14,414 nt of DNA from CAYMRB01 sp964392615 (GCA_964392615.1 CAYMRB010000261.1:1-14414), one strand, 5' to 3'. Counted from the first letter of the stretch, positions 6,099 to 13,564 are shown. The notes: a model not told the origin generated them from the sequence alone. Numbers and translations: made by a program.

Positions 6099-6698
6099 AT
6101 GCAAGGGAACCTCGTTCCGATCGTCATCGAGAAGACAGGCCGCGGGGAGCGGTCCTACGATATCTTCTCGCGCCTTCTGAAGGACCGGATCATCTTCATC
6201 GGGCCGAATATCGACGACTATTCCGCGTCGCTGACCATCGCCCAGATCCTGTTCTTGATGAGCGACAACAAGAACCAGGACATCAACATCTACGTGAACT
6301 CCCCCGGCGGCTCGGTCACCGCGGGTATGGCGATCTACGACACGATGCAGTTCGTGCCGTGCGATATCGCCACCTACTGCATGGGCCAGGCATCCAGCAT
6401 GGGCGCGGTCCTGCTGGCCGCCGGCACCGCGGGCAAGCGCCACGCGCTTCCGAACTCGCGCGTCATGATCCACCAGCCTTGGGGTGGAACGCAGGGAACC
6501 GCCTCGGACATTCTGATACAATCGCGGGAGCTCAAGCGGTACAAGCAAGTGCTCAACGAGATCCTCGCCAAGCATACCGGTCAGGACTTGGCCACGATCG
6601 AGGTGGACACCGATCGCGACTACTTCATGACCGCTATCCAGGCCAAGGAATACGGCCTGGTCGACGAGGTGATCGACACACTTCGTAGCGACGGATAG
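6099..6698 (+). CDS. clpP: ATP-dependent Clp protease proteolytic subunit
   Basis: ClpP forms the barrel-shaped serine protease that degrades substrates fed in by ClpX. The catalytic triad is intact: Ser100 in GQASSMGA, His125 in VMIHQPWGG and Asp174 in TDRDYFM. INIYVNSPGGSVTAG at 63-77 is the oxyanion-loop region, and the axial-loop N-terminus (PIVIEKTGRGERSYDI) is complete with only a few preceding residues, so little propeptide is expected. The length of 199 aa is standard. CAGGAG (6088-6093) lies 5 nt before ATG 6099. It sits between tig and clpX with gaps of 23 and 24 nt, the common tig-clpP-clpX operon, and should be transcribed from 4155-4182. Confidence 0.98.
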   Translation: MQGNLVPIVIEKTGRGERSYDIFSRLLKDRIIFIGPNIDDYSASLTIAQILFLMSDNKNQDINIYVNSPGGSVTAGMAIYDTMQFVPCDIATYCMGQASSMGAVLLAAGTAGKRHALPNSRVMIHQPWGGTQGTASDILIQSRELKRYKQVLNEILAKHTGQDLATIEVDTDRDYFMTAIQAKEYGLVDEVIDTLRSDG

Positions 6699-6722
6699 CG
6701 GGAAGCCAAGAAGGTCAGCTAC

Positions 6723-8033
6723 ATGACGAGAGGCGGAGGGAGGGGCCGCAGCACCACGGAACGTTGCTCTTTCTGTGACAAGAGCAAGCACGAGGTGGAC
6801 AAGCTCATCCAGGGGGGCAAGCCGGGGATCTACATCTGCAACACGTGCGTCGAGATCTGCCACTCGATCCTGCACGATAGCACCACCTCCGGCACGGCCC
6901 CGCCGATCTTCCTCGAGGAGGTCCCGGCGCCTCGGCAGATCCGGGCCGATCTCGATCAGCACATCATCGGACAGGACCACGCCAAGAAGGTCCTGTCCGT
7001 CGCTGTCCACAACCACTACAAGCGCCTGATCCTCAAGGACGGCCAGGGCGACTCCGAGCCCGAAGTCGAGGTCGAGAAGAGCAACATCCTCCTCATCGGC
7101 CCGACGGGCTGCGGCAAGACCGCGTTGGCGCGGACCATGGCGCGTCTTCTCGACGTCCCGTTCGCGATCGGCGATGCAACGACGCTCACCGAGGCGGGCT
7201 ACGTCGGCGAGGATGTCGAGAATCTGATCCTCAAGCTCCTGCAGGCCGCGGACTTCAACATCGAGCGCGCCGAGCAGGGCATTATCTTCATCGACGAGAT
7301 CGACAAGGTCGCTCGCGCGACGCAGAACGTGTCGATCACGCGCGACGTCTCCGGCGAGGGCGTCCAGCAGAGCCTGCTGAAGCTCATCGAGGGGACGGTC
7401 GCCAATGTGCCGCCGCAAGGCGGGCGCAAGCACCCCGAGCAGCAGTACATCCAGGTCGACACGTCGAACGTGCTCTTCATCTGCGGCGGTGCGTTCAACG
7501 GTCTCGAGGAGATCATCGCGAACCGCATCGGCATGAAGCAGATGGGGTTCAAGCCCGTCTGGGACAGCGTCGAGACCGAGGATCTCCAGGAGCGCAAGGA
7601 GCTCCTACGGCAGGTCGAGGTCGAGGATCTGATCAAGTTCGGCATGATCCCGGAGTTTCTCGGGCGCGTTCCGGTCGTCAGCACGCTCGATCCGCTGACG
7701 GAGTCCGATCTCGTGCGGATCCTCCTCGAGCCGAAGGATGCGCTGGTGCGGCAGTACAAGGAGCTCCTGCGCCTGAGTGGGACGGAGCTCCGCTTCACCG
7801 ACAAGGCGCTGCGCGACATCGCCAAGCTCGCCGCCTCGCGCGGCAGCGGCGCGCGGAGCCTGCGAGCGGTTCTGGAAGACGTGATGCTCGACGTCCTCTA
7901 CGAGATCCCGGAGCACTCCGGCGAGGTCGAAGAGTTCACGGTAAATCCGGAAGTCGTTCGCCACAAAACCTTTGCGAAGGGCAAGAAGGTCCTGCGCAAG
8001 GACAAGAAGACGGATCACCGGGAGACGGCGTAG
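6723..8033 (+). CDS. clpX: ClpX, ATP-dependent unfoldase of the ClpXP protease
   Basis: ClpX recognises and unfolds substrates and threads them into ClpP. The zinc-binding domain has C15-x2-C18 and C39-x2-C42. The AAA+ module has Walker A GPTGCGKT (126-133), pore loop GYVG (159-162), Walker B IFIDEI (188-193), the RKH pore loop in GGRKHPE (233-239), arginine finger in EFLGR (Arg315) and sensor 2 GARSLR (376-381). The ClpP-docking IGF loop appears as MGF (274-276), a conservative variant. The C-terminus ends in a Lys-rich stretch. ATG 6723 is preceded by AAGAAGG (6708-6714) at 8 nt. Length (436 aa) is normal. A short 5-bp inverted repeat follows the stop but has no T run. Confidence 0.98.
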   Translation: MTRGGGRGRSTTERCSFCDKSKHEVDKLIQGGKPGIYICNTCVEICHSILHDSTTSGTAPPIFLEEVPAPRQIRADLDQHIIGQDHAKKVLSVAVHNHYKRLILKDGQGDSEPEVEVEKSNILLIGPTGCGKTALARTMARLLDVPFAIGDATTLTEAGYVGEDVENLILKLLQAADFNIERAEQGIIFIDEIDKVARATQNVSITRDVSGEGVQQSLLKLIEGTVANVPPQGGRKHPEQQYIQVDTSNVLFICGGAFNGLEEIIANRIGMKQMGFKPVWDSVETEDLQERKELLRQVEVEDLIKFGMIPEFLGRVPVVSTLDPLTESDLVRILLEPKDALVRQYKELLRLSGTELRFTDKALRDIAKLAASRGSGARSLRAVLEDVMLDVLYEIPEHSGEVEEFTVNPEVVRHKTFAKGKKVLRKDKKTDHRETA

Positions 8034-8073
8034 CGCTTCCTTCGGAAGGTCTTGCCGTCCACGGAATCCACCC

Positions 8074-8101
8074 TTGTCGTGAGCCGAACGCCGCATATAA
8101 T
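8074..8101 (+). promoter_or_regulatory. rpmE promoter, TTGTCG-N16-TATAAT
   Basis: TTGTCG (8074-8079) and a perfect TATAAT (8096-8101) are 16 nt apart. Transcription would begin near 8108, about 43 nt before rpmE. A 6-bp hairpin (GGTTCG 8106-8111, CGAACC 8120-8125) sits right at the expected 5' end. The -10 and following bases are nearly identical to the tig promoter. Confidence 0.72.
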
Positions 8102-8150
8102 ACGCGGTTCGCTCGACTCCGAACCACGGACCGTTTCGACCGCGAGAACG

Positions 8151-8609
8151 ATGAAGAAGGATATCCACCCAGACAACTACCGACCCGTCGTCTTCCAGGA
8201 CAAGTCTGGGGACTTCGCGTTCCTGACACGCTCGACGGTCCGCAGCACCGAGACGATCCAGTGGGAGGACGGCAACGAGTACCCGCTCGTCAATGTCGAA
8301 ATCTCGAGCGCCTCGCACCCGTTCTACACCGGCAAGCAGAAGTTCGTCGACTCCGCCGGACGCGTCGAGAAATTCGGCACGAAGTACAATTGGGGCGACT
8401 CGGCGAAGGAGAAGATCGAGCAGGCCGCCAAGGGTCGCAAGCGCCGCAAGAAGAAGGAGAAGGTGACGGTCGGTCTGCCCTCCTTCAAGAAGGCTCCGGA
8501 AGAGGCGCCGAAGCCCGAGAGGTCCGACAAGAAGGACGCGGGCGCCAAGGCCGAAGGCGGCGGTTCTTCCCCGGATGCCAAGCCGGCGCCGGCGAAGAAG
8601 GACGAGTAG
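8151..8609 (+). CDS. rpmE: Ribosomal protein bL31, type B, with long charged C-terminal extension
   Basis: Residues 1-80 are a full bL31 of the zinc-free type B: MKKDIHPDNYRPVVFQD at the start, FLTRSTV, NEYPLVNVEISSASHPFYTGKQ (split around residues 42-63) and GRVEKFGTKY. The CxxC zinc ligands of type A are absent. bL31 bridges the large and small subunits. The core is followed by about 70 additional residues: a Lys/Arg block (GRKRRKKKEK, 95-104), then an Ala/Pro/Glu/Lys low-complexity tail ending PAPAKKDE. At 152 aa it is much longer than the usual 80-90. The frame extends upstream to 8052, but that region contains the promoter, and family similarity starts exactly at ATG 8151, which fixes the start. 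prfA follows after 109 bp. Confidence 0.94.
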   Translation: MKKDIHPDNYRPVVFQDKSGDFAFLTRSTVRSTETIQWEDGNEYPLVNVEISSASHPFYTGKQKFVDSAGRVEKFGTKYNWGDSAKEKIEQAAKGRKRRKKKEKVTVGLPSFKKAPEEAPKPERSDKKDAGAKAEGGGSSPDAKPAPAKKDE

Positions 8610-8718
8610 CGACCCGCCAAGGGCCTGCTCGGCCTCGCAGCGCTCCGTCGTCGAATTCCGCTATCTTGTCTAGTGGGCGGGAAGCTCGTCCCGGTCGGGT
8701 CCCGTCCCGGTGCTCGTC

Positions 8719-9798
8719 ATGCTCCCGCCACTGATCGAGAAGAAACTCCAGGACACCGTCGCTCGGCACGCGGAGCTCGAGGGGCAGATGGCCGACCCCG
8801 AGGTCCTCGCCCACCCGCCGCGGCTGCGCGCCGTGTCGCGCGAGTGCGGTACGCTCGCCAAGATCGCCGGCATCTACAGCCAATATGCGAGCCTGCGGCA
8901 GGAGTCGGAGGACAACGAGGAGCTGAGCCGCGAGAGCGGCGAGGACGCCGAGATCCGCCAGCTCGCGAAGGAGGAGATCGCGCGGCTGGCCCCCCTGCTC
9001 GAGGAGCTCGAGCGCGATCTGACCGATCGCATCCTCGTCGACGACAAGGACGCTGGCCGAGACGTGATCGTCGAGGTTCGCGCCGGAACGGGCGGTGACG
9101 AAGCGGCGCTCTTCGCGGGCGACCTCTTCCGCATGTACACGAAGTACGCCGAGCTCAAGAAGTGGAAGATCGAGCTGATCGACGGTCAGCCGACGGCCCT
9201 CGGCGGCTTCAAGGAGATCATCTTCTCGATCACCGGCCAGAACGTGCACCGCGACATGCGGTACGAGATGGGCGGCCACCGCGTGCAGCGCGTGCCTCAG
9301 ACGGAGACGAGCGGACGCATCCACACGTCGGCGGCGACCGTCGCCGTGATGGGCGAGCCCGAGGAGGTCGAGATCGACCTCAGCGAGTCGGACATCCGCA
9401 TGGACTTCTACCGCTCCTCGGGTCCGGGTGGTCAGAACGTGAACAAGACGAGCTCGGCGGTTCGGCTGACGCACATCCCGACCGGCATCGTCGTCGCGAT
9501 TCAGGACGAGTCGTCTCAGCACAAGAACCGCGCCAAGGCGATGCGCGTCCTGCGCAGCCGGATCTACGAGCACTTCGAGCGCCAGCGCATCGAGAAGGAG
9601 CAGGACATCCGGCGCTCGCAGGTCGGAAGCGGCGACCGCAATCAGCGGATCCGCACCTACAACTTCCCGCAGAACCGCTGCACCGACCATCGCATCAGCC
9701 AGAACTTCAACCTCGAACGCATCGTCGAGGGGCACCTCGAGCCGCTGACGACGGCTCTGCGCGGATACGAGCGCGATCAGCGCATGAAGGATCTTTGA
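8719..9798 (+). CDS. prfA: Peptide chain release factor 1 (RF1)
   Basis: RF1 recognises UAA and UAG and releases the finished peptide. Counting from the possible GTG at 8710, the stop-recognition tripeptide of the PxT class is PQT (196-198, in RVPQTETSGR) and the catalytic loop is SGPGGQNVN with GGQ at 240-242; subtract three for the ATG start. An SPF tripeptide, which would mark RF2, is absent. I chose ATG 8719 (359 aa) because MLPPLIEKKL aligns with the usual RF1 start; GTG 8710 would add three residues. No strong Shine-Dalgarno is seen before either. The N-terminal coiled-coil region is rich in Glu and Arg. prmC follows after 4 nt, so RF1 and the enzyme that methylates its GGQ glutamine are co-produced. 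Confidence 0.96.
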   Translation: MLPPLIEKKLQDTVARHAELEGQMADPEVLAHPPRLRAVSRECGTLAKIAGIYSQYASLRQESEDNEELSRESGEDAEIRQLAKEEIARLAPLLEELERDLTDRILVDDKDAGRDVIVEVRAGTGGDEAALFAGDLFRMYTKYAELKKWKIELIDGQPTALGGFKEIIFSITGQNVHRDMRYEMGGHRVQRVPQTETSGRIHTSAATVAVMGEPEEVEIDLSESDIRMDFYRSSGPGGQNVNKTSSAVRLTHIPTGIVVAIQDESSQHKNRAKAMRVLRSRIYEHFERQRIEKEQDIRRSQVGSGDRNQRIRTYNFPQNRCTDHRISQNFNLERIVEGHLEPLTTALRGYERDQRMKDL

Positions 9799-9802
9799 TC
9801 CG

Positions 9803-10735
9803 GTGGCCGCCTCGAACTCCGCGGCTCCGGGGCACGGAGCGGGCGACAGGCGGACCTGGACGGTCGGCGAGCTTCTCGACTGGACCGAGGGCCACTTTCG
9901 CGCCCGAAAGCTGGCAACGCCGCGTCTCGACGCGGAGCTGCTGCTCGCCAAGGCGCTCGGCGTCGAGCGGCTCGGGCTATACCGGGATTATCAGAAGCCG
10001 GTCGCGCCGGACGAGCGCGCGCGGTTCCGAGAACTCGTCGAGCGCCGCGGACACCACGAACCCGTCGCGTACATCACGGGCGAGAAGGAGTTCTACTCGC
10101 TGGCGTTCGAGGTCGGGCCGGCCGTGCTGGTGCCGCGCCCGGAAACCGAACACCTCGTCGACGAGGCGCTCCGCGTCCTGCGCGACGAGCCCAGGGCGGA
10201 CGATGCGGCGCGCCGCGTGCTCGACCTCGGCACGGGTAGCGGCAACCTGGCGATCGCGATCGCGGTGAACGCGGAGGACGTGCAGGTCGTCGCGGTCGAT
10301 ACGCAGTCGGACGCGCTCGCCGTCGCCCGGCGCAATGCCGCGCGACACGATGTCGGCGACCGGATCCGCTTCGTCGAGGGCGACCTCTTCGCGCCGCTGA
10401 ACGCCAGCCGGCCGTACGACGTGATCGTGTCGAACCCGCCGTACGTCGCGCGCCACGAGTACGACTCGCTGATGCCCGACGTGCAACGCTGGGAGCCGCG
10501 CACGGCCCTGCTCGACACCCGCAGCGCGGATGGCGACGGCCTCGGCCATTACCGGACCATCGCGCAAGAGGCGCCGGCCTTCCTCGTCGCGGGTGGCACG
10601 CTCGCGGTCGAGGTCGGTTGCACGCAGGCGGCCGCGGTCGAGCAGCTCTTCTGCAGCGCCGGCCTCATCGCCACGCGATGCATTCGCGACTACGGGGGCG
10701 TCGATCGCATCGTCGCTGGCGAACGCGACGCCTGA
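9803..10735 (+). CDS. prmC: PrmC, release factor glutamine N5-methyltransferase
   Basis: PrmC methylates the glutamine of the GGQ loop in RF1 and RF2, increasing termination efficiency. The N-terminal helical domain includes TPRLDAELLLAKALG (39-53) and YITGEKEFY (90-98). The catalytic domain has VPRPETE (110-116), the SAM-binding motif LDLGTGSGNLAIA (140-152) and the substrate-glutamine motif NPPY (211-214), all intact. Length is 310 aa against a usual 280-300; the first 17 residues are extra and low in complexity. The start is GTG 9803, four nt after the prfA stop, indicating translational coupling; a start slightly further in cannot be excluded. An inverted repeat and a new promoter follow, so murA need not depend on this operon. 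Confidence 0.95.
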   Translation: MAASNSAAPGHGAGDRRTWTVGELLDWTEGHFRARKLATPRLDAELLLAKALGVERLGLYRDYQKPVAPDERARFRELVERRGHHEPVAYITGEKEFYSLAFEVGPAVLVPRPETEHLVDEALRVLRDEPRADDAARRVLDLGTGSGNLAIAIAVNAEDVQVVAVDTQSDALAVARRNAARHDVGDRIRFVEGDLFAPLNASRPYDVIVSNPPYVARHEYDSLMPDVQRWEPRTALLDTRSADGDGLGHYRTIAQEAPAFLVAGGTLAVEVGCTQAAAVEQLFCSAGLIATRCIRDYGGVDRIVAGERDA

Positions 10736-10758
10736 TCGCGCACGCGACTCACGCATGG

Positions 10759-10785
10759 CAGCCCGATTCTCATCACAACGGGCTG
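10759..10785 (+). repeat. 7-bp inverted repeat abutting the murA -35 box
   Basis: CAGCCCG (10759-10765) and CGGGCTG (10779-10785) are perfectly complementary with a 13-nt loop. The repeat ends one base before the murA -35 hexamer. It could be a weak terminator for prmC (no T run follows apart from TT) or an operator for a regulator of murA. Confidence 0.5.
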
Positions 10786-10813
10786 TTGACCGCACATCGA
10801 CGAAGGTTAGAAT
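10786..10813 (+). promoter_or_regulatory. murA promoter, TTGACC-N16-TAGAAT
   Basis: TTGACC (10786-10791) and TAGAAT (10808-10813) are 16 nt apart and match the sigma-70 pattern seen elsewhere in the window. Transcription would start near 10820, giving a leader of about 123 nt before the GTG of murA. Confidence 0.68.
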
Positions 10814-10824
10814 CACGGGTAGCT

Positions 10825-10849
10825 CGACATCGCCGACACGGCGATGTCG
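10825..10849 (+). promoter_or_regulatory. Perfect 10-bp hairpin at the 5' end of the murA leader
   Basis: CGACATCGCC (10825-10834) pairs without mismatch with GGCGATGTCG (10840-10849) around a GACAC loop. It lies about 5 nt inside the predicted transcript. It may protect the 5' end from decay, or act as a DNA operator. It is not followed by a T run, so it does not look like an intrinsic terminator. Confidence 0.6.
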
Positions 10850-10942
10850 TTGTACGGAAAAGAAGATCCTCGGAAGACATAGCCGTCGGCTGGTTCCTTC
10901 CCCTCGGGAACAGGCAGCGGCGAGAAGGGAAGTGGAGAGCCC

Positions 10943-12211
10943 GTGGACAAAATCGTCATAGAAGGCGGAGCTCCGCTGCGTGGAACCGTCGAGGTACGAG
11001 GGGCGAAGAACGCGGCGCTGCCGATTCTCTTCGCGACGATGCTCAGCGATGAGACGAGCCGCATCCACAATGTGCCGTTCCTGCGCGATGTCGACAGCGC
11101 ATCGTTGATCCTGCGGGAGCTCGGCATGTTCTGCGAACGCCGAGCGGATGGCGCGATCGAGGCCGGCCTCGAGGATGCGTCCTCGAACACGGCGCCGTAC
11201 GACCTCGTCCGCAAGATGCGCGCGTCGGTGTGCACACTCGGTCCGATGCTGGCGCGGCGCGGTCGAGCGCGAGTCTCGCTGCCCGGCGGTTGCGTCTTCG
11301 GCGTACGGCCGATCGACCTGCACCTGAAGGGGCTGAAGGCCCTCGGCGCCGACATCGCCGTGCGTCACGGATACGTCGAGGCAACGGCCGAGCGTCTGCG
11401 CGGCGCCCACGTGTATCTCGGCGGCGCGTTCGGATCGAGCGTGCTCGGCACGGCGAACGTGCTGATGGCCGCAACGCTCGCCAAGGGCACGACGGTCATC
11501 GAGAGCGCGGCGTGCGAGCCGGAGATCGCCGATCTCGCGAACTTCCTGATCTGCATGGGCGCGCGCATCGAGGGCGTCGGCACGCCGCTTCTGACGATCG
11601 AAGGCGTCGAAGCGCTGGGCGGCGCGGACTACACGGTCATCCCCGACCGCATCGAGGCCGGCACGCTGCTCATCGCCGGCGCGATCACGCGCGGTGAGGT
11701 CATCGTCAAGGGCGCGCGCATCGAGCACCTCGGCGCGATCGTCGACGCGCTGCGCAACGCGGGTGTGTTCATCTCGTACGAGGCCGGCTGCATCCGCGTG
11801 ACGACGAACGGCGTATTCCGGCCGGTCGACGTCGCGACGCTGCCCTACCCCGGATTCCCGACCGACCTGCAAGCGCAGTTCATGGCGCTGCAGTGCCTGG
11901 CGGACGGCATCAGCGTCATCACCGAGAAGGTCTATCCCGATCGGTTCATGCACATCGCGGAGCTCACCCGCATGGGCGCGGATATCCGCAAAGAGGGTCC
12001 GTGCGCGATCGTCAACGGCGTCGACGCCCTGAGCGGCGCGCCGGTGATGGCGTCGGACCTGCGCGCGAGCGCGTCGCTGGTACTGGCGGGCCTCGTCGCG
12101 TCCGGCGTGACCGAGGTGCGCCGCATCTACCATCTCGACCGCGGCTACGAGCAGATCGAGGAGCGCCTGCGCGCGCTCGGCGCGACGATCGAGCGCCGCA
12201 GCGAGGACTGA
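10943..12211 (+). CDS. murA: UDP-N-acetylglucosamine 1-carboxyvinyltransferase (MurA)
   Basis: MurA transfers enolpyruvate from PEP to UDP-GlcNAc, the first committed step of peptidoglycan synthesis in the cytoplasm. Visible key residues are Lys22-Asn23 in GAKNAALPIL, Arg93 in KMRASVCTLGP, the catalytic loop cysteine Cys117 in LPGGCVFGVRPIDLHL, and Asp308 in YPGFPTDLQAQ. A cysteine at 117 (rather than Asp) is the form that fosfomycin normally alkylates. The 422-aa length is standard and there is only one copy here. The start is GTG 10943 with GGAGAG (10934-10939) shortly before it; MDKIVIEGGAPLRGTV is the conserved N-terminus. It has its own promoter and a structured leader. A methyltransferase gene follows after 14 nt and is probably co-transcribed. 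Confidence 0.97.
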   Translation: MDKIVIEGGAPLRGTVEVRGAKNAALPILFATMLSDETSRIHNVPFLRDVDSASLILRELGMFCERRADGAIEAGLEDASSNTAPYDLVRKMRASVCTLGPMLARRGRARVSLPGGCVFGVRPIDLHLKGLKALGADIAVRHGYVEATAERLRGAHVYLGGAFGSSVLGTANVLMAATLAKGTTVIESAACEPEIADLANFLICMGARIEGVGTPLLTIEGVEALGGADYTVIPDRIEAGTLLIAGAITRGEVIVKGARIEHLGAIVDALRNAGVFISYEAGCIRVTTNGVFRPVDVATLPYPGFPTDLQAQFMALQCLADGISVITEKVYPDRFMHIAELTRMGADIRKEGPCAIVNGVDALSGAPVMASDLRASASLVLAGLVASGVTEVRRIYHLDRGYEQIEERLRALGATIERRSED

Positions 12212-12225
12212 CGCGGCACGAGGCG

Positions 12226-13083
12226 ATGTCCGACCCGTCCGATCCCGAACGCGACGCCAAGAGCCGACGCGACGATCCGTGGGCGCGATCTGAGTACCGT
12301 CGACTCATCGCGTGGGACGCGAGGATTCGGCGCGAGGGGCCGTTCTTGACCGCACTGCTCGATCGGGCGCCGGAACGTTCGGTGATCGACATCGGCTGCG
12401 GGACCGGCGAGCACGTCGCGTTCTTCGCGCGCTGCGGCGCGCGCGCGCTCGGCGTCGATCGCTCGGCCGACATGATCGGTCAGGCGCGAGATCACGAGAC
12501 GCGCGGCGAGGGCCGCTTCGTCGTCGCCGACGCGGTGCGTCCGGGGACGGCGCTCGATACGGAGCCGCCGTTCGGTCTGGCGATTTGCCTCGGCAACATG
12601 CTGCCGCACCTGACGTCTGCGGACGACGTCGACGCGTTCTTCGACACCGTCCGCGAGCGCCTCGTCGACGGCGGCCTCTTCGTCGTCGGCCTGTTGAATT
12701 ACGCGCGCATCCTCGAGGCGGGCGTCCGGCATCTGCCGTTGAACTTCCGCCCCGCGGACGACGAGGCCGCCGACGGCGCGGACGAGCAGCCGGCGGATAC
12801 ACGACGCGAGACGGTGTTCCTGCGCCTCATGCGGGACGTGTCGCCCGAGCGCATCCTCTTCTTTCCGACCACGCTGTCGCTCGATCCGCAGAGCGACGAG
12901 CCCGTCCGCATCGTCCGGTCGCGTCGCGTCGAGCTGCGACCGTGGACGGCCGACGACCTCGTCGACCGGCTCACGCGGCGCGGCTTCGACGTCGAGACCT
13001 GCGGCGACCTCGAGGGTGGCGCGTTCGACGCGCACGAGTCGATGGACCTCGTGCTCGTCGCGACGCGCAGCGGCGAGGCGTGA
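12226..13083 (+). CDS. Class I SAM-dependent methyltransferase, substrate unknown
   Basis: The 285-aa protein has a Rossmann methyltransferase core: motif I VIDIGCGTGEH (53-63), the acidic end of strand 2 in LGVDRS (75-80), VVADAV (99-104) and a motif-IV-like segment AICLGNMLPHL (119-129), then DGGLFVVGLLNY (148-159). The N-terminal 45 residues, with RRLIAWDARIRREGPFL, look like the lid helix of the small-molecule methyltransferase type. The C-terminal part (about 195-285) is beta-rich with repeated charged strands and ends LVLVATRSGEA. Acceptor cannot be inferred. The longer frame reaching back into murA is not coding; ATG 12226 follows the murA stop by 14 nt with GAGG close before it. It is probably in an operon with murA, though a cell-wall role would be speculative. 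Confidence 0.9.
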   Translation: MSDPSDPERDAKSRRDDPWARSEYRRLIAWDARIRREGPFLTALLDRAPERSVIDIGCGTGEHVAFFARCGARALGVDRSADMIGQARDHETRGEGRFVVADAVRPGTALDTEPPFGLAICLGNMLPHLTSADDVDAFFDTVRERLVDGGLFVVGLLNYARILEAGVRHLPLNFRPADDEAADGADEQPADTRRETVFLRLMRDVSPERILFFPTTLSLDPQSDEPVRIVRSRRVELRPWTADDLVDRLTRRGFDVETCGDLEGGAFDAHESMDLVLVATRSGEA

Positions 13084-13101
13084 CGCGCGAGGAGGCTGCG
13101 A

Positions 13102-13446
13102 TCAGCCCTTCTCGACGGCTCGGGCGCGCAGCGCGGCGAGGAAGAACACGACGGCGGCGACGGCGCTGATCATCGCGCCCGCCGCGTTGTGCGGCGCGCT
13201 CCAGTCGGACTTCCACCACGCGAAGACGAACCGCCCGAGGAGCAGCAGCGTCAGTCCGAACGCGCCGAAGAACGCGGGCAGCGGACGGCGCTGAACCGAG
13301 AGGTAGAACTCGACGAGCATCGCGACGCCGAAACCGCAGCCGAAGATCAGCGACGGCGTCGAGTCGGCCTTGACGAATCCCATCACGCCGCCGGCGATCA
13401 GGAACAGACCGTAGACGATCAGGGTGACTTGTCCGGTGCGAATCAT
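13102..13446 (-). CDS. Small membrane protein of TMEM14 type
   Basis: The 114-aa protein is predicted by eye to have four membrane helices (about 6-24, 32-50, 57-77 and 87-107), with short charged turns. The segment GGVMGFVKADSTPSLIFG (19-36) closely resembles the diagnostic GGxxGYxKxxSxxSL pattern of the TMEM14 family, best known from eukaryotic mitochondria and also present in some bacteria. Family members have been linked to porphyrin or fatty-acid transport, but nothing here shows substrate. ATG 13444-13446 begins just before helix 1; the longer frame upstream to 13698 runs through the promoter region of the next gene and is not coding. The gene is convergent with the methyltransferase, 18 bp away, and divergent from the FG-GAP gene. 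Confidence 0.75.
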   Translation of the reverse strand: MIRTGQVTLIVYGLFLIAGGVMGFVKADSTPSLIFGCGFGVAMLVEFYLSVQRRPLPAFFGAFGLTLLLLGRFVFAWWKSDWSAPHNAAGAMISAVAAVVFFLAALRARAVEKG

Positions 13447-13534
13447 GGCCCCGTTGGTACCGGATCGGTGCGCCAAACGCCACCTCTCTCTGGCGCGACC
13501 GGCCCGCCCGCCCACATGACGAACGTAAAAGCAA

Positions 13535-13564
13535 TTGACTCGCCGACCAGTCGCCTCGTAGGCT
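13535..13564 (+). promoter_or_regulatory. Promoter of the FG-GAP gene, TTGACT-N18-TAGGCT
   Basis: TTGACT (13535-13540) and TAGGCT (13559-13564) are 18 nt apart. The start of transcription would be near 13571, which lies downstream of the in-frame ATG at 13566 and so supports the TTG start at 13641. Confidence 0.5.

Noticed and set aside
6517..6522. TACAAT inside clpP as an internal promoter
   Set aside because: No -35 box at the right distance, and the bases encode a conserved part of ClpP.
5787..7433. 548-codon open frame on the minus strand
   Set aside because: Antisense shadow of tig, clpP and clpX, all of which have intact catalytic or binding motifs on the plus strand.
8036..8048. CTTCC/GGAAG hairpin as clpX terminator
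   Set aside because: Only 5 bp with a 3-nt loop and no T run after it.
8052..8150. 33-codon upstream extension of rpmE
   Set aside because: It covers the -35 and -10 boxes; bL31 begins exactly at 8151.
8662..8667. TATCTT as a -10 box for prfA
   Set aside because: No acceptable -35 box at 16-18 nt upstream; read-through from the rpmE promoter is as likely.
8485..9951. 488-codon open frame on the minus strand
   Set aside because: Antisense shadow of rpmE, prfA and prmC; low-complexity composition and no motif.
9977..12133. 718-codon open frame on the minus strand
   Set aside because: It lies opposite prmC and murA, is very rich in Arg, Asp, Ala and Val, and has no domain motifs. High GC removes stops from the antisense frame of real genes.
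13470..13496. GCGCCA/TGGCGC inverted repeat upstream of the TMEM14-like gene
   Set aside because: 6 bp with a 15-nt loop is within chance in GC-rich DNA; no promoter for that gene could be placed beside it.
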